A stretch of 37,494 nt of DNA from Clostridia bacterium (GTDB lineage: Bacteria > Bacillota > Clostridia > Christensenellales > Aristaeellaceae), in assembly GCA_017397765.1 (NCBI GenBank), contig JAFQIB010000115.1:1-37494 (forward strand), given 5' to 3'. The notes beneath the pieces are model-generated. The model was given only the letters and a program-made list of their open reading frames with translations, was not told the DNA's origin and did no database searches. Position 1 is the stretch's first letter. The number at the start of each line of letters is the position of its first letter. Made by a program: the position numbers and the translations under genes. Of the stretch, positions 1 to 5,760 are shown one piece after another.

Positions 1-144
1 AGGCGCTCGCGCCGACTAGCGAGAGCAAATGCTTGCATTTGCCGAGCATAGCCAGCACCGGGCTTGTCCCGGTGATGGCCGAGTGACCAGTGAGTGAGTG
101 CAAAACCTCGACAAAGTGCCTATAGCACTTTGTCGATACGCTGA
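1..144 (+). repeat. Family A intergenic element, copy 1 (left part outside window)
   Basis: This stretch matches almost base for base the right half of the copy at 1670-2009. It contains the palindrome CGACAAAGTGC / GCACTTTGTCG around a 5-base loop and ends in GATACGCTGA, directly against an intrinsic terminator hairpin, as the other two copies do. No coding potential is apparent; the open frames through it have no ribosome binding site. The left end lies outside the window. Confidence 0.85.
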
Positions 145-169
145 GCGCCGGGTATGTCCCGGCGCTTTT
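144..169 (+). terminator. Intrinsic terminator abutting family A copy 1
   Basis: The stem AGCGCCGGG / CCCGGCGCT has nine perfect pairs and a TATGT loop, followed by TTTT. It would end a plus-strand transcript from outside the window. It begins exactly where the family A element ends, the same arrangement as at 2009 and 4445. Confidence 0.8.
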
Positions 170-289
170 GCTGTCACGGGATCATCGGAGCAAATTGTCC
201 TTCTGCTGTTCTGCCAGCCGGAACAACAGGAAAACCGGGGCATTCCGGCGAATATTGATCTTGTAGTACTGTAGAACGGAGGGTTCCCC

Positions 290-1126
290 ATGAATATTGC
301 AATCATCGGCCTGGGCCTGATCGGCGGCTCCCTGGCCCGGACCATCAAGCTCCACACGGAGCATACCGTCTTTGGCTGCGATATCAACGAGCAGACCATT
401 CAGCAGGCCTTCCTTATGGGCGCCATGGACGAGGAGCTGACGGATGAAAAGCTCCGCACCTGTGATCTGGTGCTGATCAGCCTGTATCCCGGTGCGATCA
501 TTGACTGGGTGAAGGCCCATGCGTCTGATTTCAAGCCCGGCTGCATCGTCATCGACTGCGGCGGTGTGAAGCAGCATATCTGTGCGGAGCTGACGCCGCT
601 GGCCCGGGCAGGGGAATGGCACTTCCTCGGCGGTCATCCCATGGCGGGCCGGGAGCATTCCGGCTTCCGCTATGCCAAGGATGATCTGTTTGACAATGCC
701 AGCATGATCCTTTGCACCGATGGCAGTGACGATCCGCAGCTGCTGCAGACAGCCCGGGACTTCTTCCTGGATCTGGGCTTCCGCCGGGTGCAGTTCACCA
801 CCCCAAAAACCCATGATGAAATGATCGCCTACACCAGCCAGCTGGCCCACATCGTGTCCAGCGCCTACGTCAAATGTCCCCTGGCGGACCGGCACCGCGG
901 CTTCTCGGCGGGCTCCTTTGCCGATATGACCCGCGTGGCGAAGCTCAACGAGACCATGTGGACGGAGCTGTTTTTTGAGAACCGGGAGGCGCTGCTGCCC
1001 GTGGTGGAGGATCTGGTGCAGCGGATGACGGAATACCGCGACGCCCTGCGGGACAATGACCGGGACGGCATGCTGCAGCTGCTCCGCGAGGGCCGGGAGA
1101 CCAAGGAGCGGCTGCTGGAAAACTGA
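290..1126 (+). CDS. tyrA: Prephenate dehydrogenase (TyrA type)
   Basis: This cytosolic enzyme of tyrosine synthesis oxidatively decarboxylates prephenate to 4-hydroxyphenylpyruvate with NAD(P)+. The 278-residue protein opens with a Rossmann fingerprint, GLGLIGGS at residues 7-14. It has the family motif GGHPMAG at 114-120 and the segment HDEMIAYTSQLAH at 175-187, where TyrA proteins carry a substrate-site histidine and the SQLPH-like helix. SFADMTRVA follows near 209-217. Its length fits a monofunctional enzyme: there is no chorismate mutase or ACT domain, so feedback by tyrosine through an ACT domain is not expected. The start is supported by GGAGGG about 7 bases upstream. No other aromatic-pathway gene is adjacent; a DUF523 gene follows 52 bases downstream on the same strand. 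Confidence 0.93.
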   Translation: MNIAIIGLGLIGGSLARTIKLHTEHTVFGCDINEQTIQQAFLMGAMDEELTDEKLRTCDLVLISLYPGAIIDWVKAHASDFKPGCIVIDCGGVKQHICAELTPLARAGEWHFLGGHPMAGREHSGFRYAKDDLFDNASMILCTDGSDDPQLLQTARDFFLDLGFRRVQFTTPKTHDEMIAYTSQLAHIVSSAYVKCPLADRHRGFSAGSFADMTRVAKLNETMWTELFFENREALLPVVEDLVQRMTEYRDALRDNDRDGMLQLLREGRETKERLLEN

Positions 1127-1178
1127 GGGCAGGGAAGCGTCGTGTCACCCTGTCCTGATGATTGATCGGGAGGAACCT

Positions 1179-1601
1179 ATGACGATCCTTGTCAGCGCTT
1201 GTCTGTTGGGAGAAAACTGCAAATACAACGGCGGCAACAACCGGAACGAGCGTGTTCTTCGGTTTGTGGCAGGCCATGAGGTGATTCCGGTCTGCCCGGA
1301 AATGCTGGGCGGATTGCCCTGTCCCCGCAAGCCGGTGGAATGGGTCGGCAGCCGCGTGCTGACCAAGGACGGGGACGACTGCACAGAGGCCTTCCGCCTG
1401 GGCGTTCAGCGGGCGATGGCGCTCGTTGAGGGCCGGCAGATCGATCTGGCGATCCTCCAGTCCCGCAGCCCCACCTGCGGCGTGAAGCAGATCTACGACG
1501 GCAGCTTTTCCGGCGTGCGCATCGACGGTCAGGGCGCGTTGGCCAGAGCGCTGAAGGAAAAGGGGATTCCGCTGATGGATGCGGAGGACGTGCCGGAGTA
1601 A
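1179..1601 (+). CDS. DUF523 family protein
   Basis: A 140-residue protein beginning MTILVSACLLGENCKYNGG, the hallmark start of DUF523 proteins, followed by CPEMLGGLPCPRKP and SRSPTCGVKQIYDGSF. These conserved cysteines are typical of the family and suggest metal or cluster binding, but the biochemical role is unknown. The frame stays open upstream to 1056 inside tyrA; the ATG at 1179 is chosen because GGGAGG lies 5 bases before it and homology begins there. It may be co-transcribed with tyrA. The transcript would end at the hairpin at 2009 or, before insertion of the repeat, at the ancestral terminator just downstream. Confidence 0.88.
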   Translation: MTILVSACLLGENCKYNGGNNRNERVLRFVAGHEVIPVCPEMLGGLPCPRKPVEWVGSRVLTKDGDDCTEAFRLGVQRAMALVEGRQIDLAILQSRSPTCGVKQIYDGSFSGVRIDGQGALARALKEKGIPLMDAEDVPE

Positions 1602-1646
1602 GCGACGCGGCTGTAGGCGCTGAGGGGACAAATGATATGGATACAC

Positions 1647-1668
1647 AAAAAAACCGGAGCACGTTCGG
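1647..1668 (-). terminator. Left hairpin flanking family A copy 2 (minus-strand terminator)
   Basis: The hairpin CCGGA-GCACG-TTCGG is preceded on the plus strand by seven A residues, so on the minus strand it reads as a hairpin followed by a T-run. It could terminate the ylmC-like transcript coming from 2319. It is a diverged duplicate (about 17 of 20 positions) of the hairpin at 2009-2027 on the other side of the repeat. Confidence 0.6.
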
Positions 1669-1669
1669 A

Positions 1670-2009
1670 TTCAGACCATCAACAAACCCTGGGAGGTGTC
1701 GGAGGGCTCGCAAGCCCTCCGACTCTACATCGAAAATCGGCGAGCCCCTTCGGGGCGGTTAAACGGGGCGAAGCCCCTGCGCGGCGATTTTCGTGCTTTT
1801 CCGTTAAGAAAAGCTTCCTTACACGAACGAACGGCCGGGAGAACGACTTGTCGTTGCACGAGGGAGGCGCTTGCGCCGACTAGCGAGAGCAAATGCTTGC
1901 ATTTGCCGAGCATAGCCAGCGCCGGGCTTGTCCTGGTGATGGCCGAGTGACCAGTGAGTGAGTGCAAAACCTCGACAAAGTGCCTAAAGCACTTTGTCGA
2001 TACGCTGAA
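1670..2009 (+). repeat. Family A intergenic element, copy 2 (complete, about 340 bp)
   Basis: This non-coding element is bounded by imperfect terminal inverted repeats: left TTCAGACCATCAACAAA, and right, read inward, TTCAGCGTATCGACAAA. Inside are the hairpins GGAGGGCT/AGCCCTCC and a long-range pairing of GAAAATCG with CGATTTTC that encloses a GC-rich sub-hairpin absent from copy 3. A roughly 100-base module shared with copy 1 (about 1862-1950) follows, then the palindrome CGACAAAGTGC/GCACTTTGTCG. It lies between convergent genes and between two copies of the same terminator hairpin. No transposase is encoded, so a MITE-like, trans-mobilised element is inferred. Confidence 0.85.
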
Positions 2010-2031
2010 TCCGGAGCACCTCCGGATTTTT
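2009..2031 (+). terminator. Terminator for the tyrA/DUF523 transcript
   Basis: A perfect 8-bp stem, ATCCGGAG / CTCCGGAT, with loop CAC runs straight into TTTTT. It is the right-hand partner of the duplicated hairpin pair around family A copy 2. Confidence 0.8.
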
Positions 2032-2061
2032 CTATGCCTGAAAGCCAGAGCGGACGCGGCT

Positions 2062-2319
2062 TCAGCACACCTCCACGTCTACCAGGATCACGTCGTCTCC
2101 GATTTTGCAGATCATCTCCCAGGGGATGACGATGCCGGCCCGTTCGCCCCGGAGCATGTGCCCGAAGCGGGCAGTGGAAAAGGGCCGCGCTTCGCCGGGC
2201 ACGATGATGGCGGTGATGCGCCCGTCGCACAGGCAGATCTCCACATCGATCACCCGGCCCAGGCTCCGCCCGTCCCTTGTGTTGATCACGTCCTTTTCGC
2301 GCAGCTCGGCCAGGGTCAT
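2062..2319 (-). CDS. YlmC/YmxH-type PRC-barrel protein
   Basis: An 85-residue single PRC-barrel protein. It has the family pattern LRxKDVINxxDGRxLGRV near the N-terminus and WEMICKIGDDVILVDVE at the C-terminus. Clostridial and Bacillus relatives (YlmC/YmxH) are small proteins linked to sporulation, but their molecular role is not settled. The start is the ATG at 2319, with AAGGAG 8 bases upstream; a GTG at 2328 overlaps the ribosome binding site and is less likely. It is transcribed alone, convergent to the DUF523 gene and divergent from the DUF4097 gene. With spoVM at 31693 it supports a spore-forming host. Confidence 0.82.
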   Translation of the reverse strand: MTLAELREKDVINTRDGRSLGRVIDVEICLCDGRITAIIVPGEARPFSTARFGHMLRGERAGIVIPWEMICKIGDDVILVDVEVC

Positions 2320-2538
2320 AGCAGTCACTCCTTTTGCCGGTGGTTGTTCATCCTATGCCGGCGCGGGGGCGCATATGCAAAGCTGCGGCTGTTCGGCTTT
2401 CAGCATTTTCTAATGAAGCTGTAATCGCTCTCTTGTGGTATTTTCTGCCGGCCTTTGCTATGATAGGAGAGTGGAAAGACAAACAGGCAATGAGCCTCCG
2501 GCGATGGGCCGGAAATCAACGAAAGAAGGAAAACAAAG

Positions 2539-3363
2539 ATGAAGAAATCGACTTGGATTCTGATCCTGATCCTGCTGGCTGTGCTCCTGGTATACGGCTT
2601 TGTCCAAAGGGGCGGTGTGGTCAGCGGCTATACCTACTCGGAGGCGAACCGCTACAACGTCGGCGGCGGCGAAGTCAAGGGGAATGTCAAGCATATCGAT
2701 CTGAGCTGGATCGCCGGCAGCGTGAACATCGAGTATCATAACGGCCGGGAGATCTCTGTCTCTGAAACGGCGGACAAAACCCTGAAGGCCGACGAGCAGC
2801 TGCGCTGGCGTGTGGACGGTGATACCCTGGTCGTGAAGTACATGGCCTCCGGTTTCCGCACCACGCGGGAGCTGAACAAGGAGCTGACCGTGCTGCTGCC
2901 GGAATCGCTGAAGCTGGAAAAGGCGGAGATCTCCGTGGTATCTGCCGATCTGAAGGCAGAAGATCTGGTTTGCGATGAGCTGCACATCAACTCCGTGTCC
3001 GGGTCTGCCGACCTGGAGGTGGATGAGGCGGAGCTCGTCGACGTTGATACGGTGTCCGGTACGGTATGGCTGACGGCAAAGCGGGTCGATAAGCTGGATG
3101 CGGCTGCGGTCAGCGGTGACCTGCGGTTTACCTTTGACCGGATGCTGGAGAAGATCGAAGCGGATGCCATCAGCGGCAGCGTGGAGATCAACCTGCCCAG
3201 GAATGCCGGCGTTACGGTGGATTTCGATACCGTCTCCGGCGACCTGCACGACGCGCTCGGCATGACGATGGTCGAAAAGGGCCGCTATGTCAGCGGCAAC
3301 GGCGAATGCAGGATCGACGTCGACACCACCAGCGGCGATCTGCGGCTGAACGGGGCGAAGTAA
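2539..3363 (+). CDS. DUF4097 family membrane-anchored protein
   Basis: A 274-residue protein with one N-terminal hydrophobic segment (about residues 5-22), followed by repeated beta-strand units in the style of DUF4097/adhesin-like proteins. The recurring core reads roughly D-x-V/I-S-G-D/S-x-x-L/V, for example at about 152-157, 173-178, 194-198, 217-221, 235-239 and 269-273, as expected for a beta-helix stack. The N-terminus suggests a membrane anchor with the repeats outside, which is inference. The function of the family is unknown; it often appears near membrane stress or regulator genes, but here it stands alone. AGAAGGAAA precedes the ATG. A TATGAT box at 2459-2464 may be its -10 element, although no good -35 is spaced correctly. 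A strong terminator follows at 3459. Confidence 0.8.
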   Translation: MKKSTWILILILLAVLLVYGFVQRGGVVSGYTYSEANRYNVGGGEVKGNVKHIDLSWIAGSVNIEYHNGREISVSETADKTLKADEQLRWRVDGDTLVVKYMASGFRTTRELNKELTVLLPESLKLEKAEISVVSADLKAEDLVCDELHINSVSGSADLEVDEAELVDVDTVSGTVWLTAKRVDKLDAAAVSGDLRFTFDRMLEKIEADAISGSVEINLPRNAGVTVDFDTVSGDLHDALGMTMVEKGRYVSGNGECRIDVDTTSGDLRLNGAK

Positions 3364-3403
3364 AACATACAGTACAGTATCACAGCAAAGCAAGTCCCGG
3401 CAG

Positions 3404-3440
3404 TAAGCGTGATGGAAAGGAAGGCGGTATCCTTCTCATT
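3404..3440 (+). repeat. Short dispersed motif, copy 1 (GATGGAAAGGAAGG...TCCTTC)
   Basis: A 37-base segment that matches 15288-15324 at about 31 of 37 positions. Both copies lie just after a stop codon and before a terminator, and can form AAGGA/TCCTT. Its role is unknown. Confidence 0.6.
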
Positions 3441-3458
3441 CCGTTATGCAAAGAACGA

Positions 3459-3488
3459 AACCGCAAGCCTTGAACGGTTTGCGGTTTT
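3459..3488 (+). terminator. Terminator of the DUF4097 gene
   Basis: The stem AACCGCAAGCC / GGTTTGCGGTT (11 pairs, one G-T) has a 6-base loop and is followed by TTTT. Confidence 0.85.
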
Positions 3489-3540
3489 GTATGCTGATTT
3501 GATAGACTGAACGCGACAAATTGGAATTGGGCGCAATAAA

Positions 3541-3668
3541 AGGCTCCCTCTCGAGGCGCGACGCGTTAAGAAAACATGCCAGTGGCATGTTCTTAGCCAA
3601 AGCGGGGAGCAATCTATGATTGCGACTCGGACAGCTGGCAGCCGTTTGCGGCTGACTGAGGGAGTCTT
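3541..3668. repeat. Palindromic intergenic element bounded by GGCTCCCTC / GAGGGAGTC
   Basis: About 128 bases with inverted ends, AGGCTCCCTC and GAGGGAGTCT (9 of 10 paired), and three internal hairpins: AAGAA-CATGCC/GGCATG-TTCTT, GCAATC/GATTGC and GGCAGCCG/CGGCTG. Elements with these ends are common between genes in gut Clostridia; that comparison is from memory. It has no coding capacity. Confidence 0.6.
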
Positions 3669-3820
3669 TCTGCCACACTATCGCCCTATTGCATAATCTT
3701 TAGAGGCAAGACTTCACCGCAGCTTGAGAGCCACTTTCGCGCGTCGATTGGTCATCGACCCGCGTGCGCAAAGCCGCCGGGGGGAAGCTACAAATTGCTT
3801 CCCCCCGATCCCCCTCTGTT

Positions 3821-4078
3821 CTCCTGAGTAGGCGTAGTGGCGGCTGCATTCGGGGCGGCTCGATTGCAGAGGGATTCTCTGAATTTCCGCTTGCAGCGGA
3901 AGAATCCCTCAGCAAAATCGCCGCATCGTTCCTTTTGAGGTCTCGCTGCAGCCGATGCAGCTTGAATATACGGTAGTCTGGAATGAATGGGAATAACCAG
4001 GGCCGCGGGACTTCAAAACCTTCCCCCTCGGGGGAAGGTGGCACGGCGCAAGCCGTGACGGATGAGGCCGTCAGCAGC
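3821..4078 (+). repeat. Family C intergenic repeat, copy 1
   Basis: Roughly 256 bases that reappear in inverted orientation at 37239-37494 with high identity. It includes the hairpin CCTTCCCCC/GGGGGAAGG, the palindromic GGCACGGCGCAAGCCGTG segment and a stem GGGATTC/GAATCCC. In the second copy that stem has changed on both sides to GGGGTTC/GAACCCC. No protein is encoded. Confidence 0.85.
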
Positions 4079-4124
4079 AGGCTCGATTGCCCCGCTAAAT
4101 CCCAATTTGGCGAGCAGCCGAAAC

Positions 4125-4525
4125 TTCACGTCTCACCATATCAGAAGGTGCAATGATACGTATCGTTCCGGTGCACCGCATTTGTACACGTTCATAAGCA
4201 AACGAGCATCCAAACACACCGGATGCTCGTTTCAGACCATCAACAAACCTTGGGAGGTGTCGGAGGGCTCGCAAGCACTCCGACTCTACATCGAAAATCG
4301 GCGACATGCGCGGCGATTTTCGCGCTTTTCCGTCAGGAAAAGCTTCCTTACACGAACGAACGGCCGGGAGAACGACTTGTCGTTCGACCAGTGAGAGAGT
4401 GCAAAACCTCGACAAAGTGCCTAAAGCACTTTGTCGATACGCTGAAACGAGCATCCAAACACACCGGATGCTCGTTTGTTTGTTACTGGAGAAATTGTTC
4501 CTTAAGAATCTTCCCGCCGGAGCGT
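4125..4525 (+). repeat. Family B terminator-bearing repeat, copy 1, interrupted by family A
   Basis: The segments 4125-4232 and 4478-4525 together align with the uninterrupted sequence at 16471-16620, including the shared TAAATTGTTCCTTAAGAAT-like stretch after the hairpin (here GAAATTGTTCCTTAAGAAT). The core is the hairpin CGAGCATCC / GGATGCTCG followed by T-rich sequence. The 33-base hairpin block at 4200-4232 is repeated exactly at 4445-4477, with the family A element between. Confidence 0.8.
4231..4446 (+). repeat. Family A intergenic element, copy 3 (short form, 216 bp)
   Basis: It has the same terminal inverted repeats as copy 2: TTCAGACCATCAACAAA on the left and CGATACGCTGAA on the right. 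It lacks the GC-rich sub-hairpin and the roughly 100-base module present in copy 2. It is inserted in a family B repeat between identical 33-base copies of that repeat's hairpin. Its ends overlap the flanking duplicates by one or two bases, so the exact boundary is uncertain. Confidence 0.85.
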
Positions 4526-4586
4526 CAAGCTCCCGCCGGGATGCTTTTCATGTCCGGTTCTTTTTCTGTATGCTGTGCCGGATGCG

Positions 4587-4616
4587 TTGACAGCAAGGGG
4601 GAAAATCGGGTATAAT
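4587..4616 (+). promoter_or_regulatory. Promoter of the pectin-oligosaccharide operon
   Basis: TTGACA at 4587-4592 and TATAAT at 4611-4616, both full consensus, are separated by 18 bases. It drives the GH105, GH28 and 7316 genes. A LacI-type operator lies just downstream at 4627. Confidence 0.88.
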
Positions 4617-4626
4617 AAGCCTATCG

Positions 4627-4640
4627 TGGTAACGCTTACA
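4627..4640 (+). promoter_or_regulatory. LacI-type operator in the GH105 promoter
   Basis: TGGTAACGCTTACA lies about 4 to 17 bases after the predicted transcription start. It shares 11 of 14 bases with TGTAAACGATTACA at 12582, next to uxaB and the LacI gene. That placement implies repression by blocking initiation or early elongation. A CcpA cre site is an alternative reading, as the consensus overlaps. Confidence 0.65.
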
Positions 4641-4656
4641 TGAGGAGAGCAACATC

Positions 4657-5748
4657 ATGGATATCAAGCTGTGGTTCAAGGAGTATCTGGCCCAATACAC
4701 GCCCTACAAAACCTACTGGAATTATGAGGACGGGTGCGTGCTCAAGGCCGCCGCCGATCTGTACCGGGCCACCGGCGATGCGGACTTCCGTGCCTTTGTG
4801 CTGGACTATGTGTCCGCCTGGGTGGAGGAGGACGGCAGCATCCCCAAATATGAAATACGGCAGTACAATTCCGACTCCATCAACGCGGGCAAGGCGCTGT
4901 TCTTCGCGCTGGACGAAACGGGGGAGGCGCGCTACCGCCAGGCGATTGAGTTCCATATGCAGCGGCTGCGGGAGCATCCCCGGTGCGCCTGCGGGAGCTT
5001 CTGGCACAAGCAGCTCTATCCCAACCAGATCTGGCTGGATGGGCTCTACATGGTGCAGCCCTTATATATGGCCTATGAGATGCGATTTGGCGGGATGGAA
5101 AAGACGGCGGATATCGTCCGCCAGTTCACCAATGTCCGCCGCATGCTGTGGAACAAGGACAAGGGCCTGAACTACCACGCTTGCGACGAATCGAAGACCA
5201 TGTTCTGGGCGGACCGGGAGACCGGCTGCTCGGCCAACTTCTGGCTGCGCTCCACGGGCTGGTACCTGATGGCGCTGGCGGATACCATCGGGCTGTGCCG
5301 GGAGGAGCTGTATGAGCACTACCGGGCGCTGGTGGATATCTTCCGGGAGAGCCTGCGGGGCGTGCTGCAGTATCAGGCGAAGGACGGGCTGTTCTATCAG
5401 GTGATCGACCATCCCGAGGCTGTGGGCAACTATACCGAAACCAGCGGCTCCGCGATGGTGGCCTATGCGCTGCTCAAGGGCGTACGGCTCGGCATTCTTG
5501 ACCCGGAGAAGTATCTGCCCATCGGCAAGCGGGTTTTTGAAGCCATTGTGGATACCAAACTCAGGGCGGAGGAGGACGGCGTGATCCGCCTGACGGATAT
5601 TTGCTGGGTCGCCGGCCTTGGTCCGGAGAAAAATCCCAACCGGGACGGCTCCGTGGCTTACTATCTCTCCGAGCCCCGCAAATCCGACGACGCCAAGGGC
5701 GTCGGTCCCTTCATCATGGCCTTCAGCGAATACCTGCTGGCCCAGTAA
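4657..5748 (+). CDS. GH105 unsaturated rhamnogalacturonyl/galacturonyl hydrolase
   Basis: This 363-residue protein of the GH88/GH105 (YteR/YesR-like) fold hydrolyses the unsaturated uronic acid from the non-reducing end of pectin oligosaccharides made by lyases. It shows YPNQIWLDGLYM at 121-132, whose Asp128 matches the catalytic aspartate of YteR. It also has FWLRSTGWY at 195-203, ETSGSAMVAYALLKG further on and KGVGPFIMAFSEY near the C-terminus, all typical of the (alpha/alpha)6 barrel. There is no signal peptide, so it should act in the cytosol on imported oligosaccharides. GAGGAG precedes the ATG. It is the first gene of an operon, 12 bases before a GH28 gene, under a consensus promoter with a LacI-type operator. 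The exact substrate cannot be fixed from sequence. Confidence 0.92.
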   Translation: MDIKLWFKEYLAQYTPYKTYWNYEDGCVLKAAADLYRATGDADFRAFVLDYVSAWVEEDGSIPKYEIRQYNSDSINAGKALFFALDETGEARYRQAIEFHMQRLREHPRCACGSFWHKQLYPNQIWLDGLYMVQPLYMAYEMRFGGMEKTADIVRQFTNVRRMLWNKDKGLNYHACDESKTMFWADRETGCSANFWLRSTGWYLMALADTIGLCREELYEHYRALVDIFRESLRGVLQYQAKDGLFYQVIDHPEAVGNYTETSGSAMVAYALLKGVRLGILDPEKYLPIGKRVFEAIVDTKLRAEEDGVIRLTDICWVAGLGPEKNPNRDGSVAYYLSEPRKSDDAKGVGPFIMAFSEYLLAQ

Positions 5749-5760
5749 GGAGCATGCGAT

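Larger units (their letters stand above)
3489..4586. other. Repeat-rich intergenic region, no gene seen
   Basis: About 1.1 kb without a supportable gene. It is filled by four intergenic repeats listed separately: a GGCTCCCTC-bounded element (3541-3668), a 256-bp repeat also found inverted at the window end (3821-4078), a terminator-bearing repeat (4125-4525) and a family A element inside it (4231-4446). Between them, 3779-3806 forms a perfect 10-bp hairpin, GGGGGGAAGC / GCTTCCCCCC. A boundary motif, GCGACAAATTGGAATTGG, lies at 3513-3530 and recurs at 37203. Confidence 0.7.

Noticed and set aside
1-4446. Possible proteins encoded within family A elements, ending SAYRQSALGTLSRFC and similar.
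   Set aside because: These frames are carried by the repeats, start without ribosome binding sites and run through palindromes. Such translations are typical false hypothetical proteins.
4231-4446. Group IIC intron inserted after a terminator.
   Set aside because: The preference for terminators fits, but the element is too short, has no recognisable domain V or reverse transcriptase, and introns do not duplicate the hairpin.
1654-4477. Integron attC cassettes as an explanation for hairpin-flanked elements.
   Set aside because: attC sites share core sites between cassettes and there is no integrase; here each hairpin pair differs from site to site.
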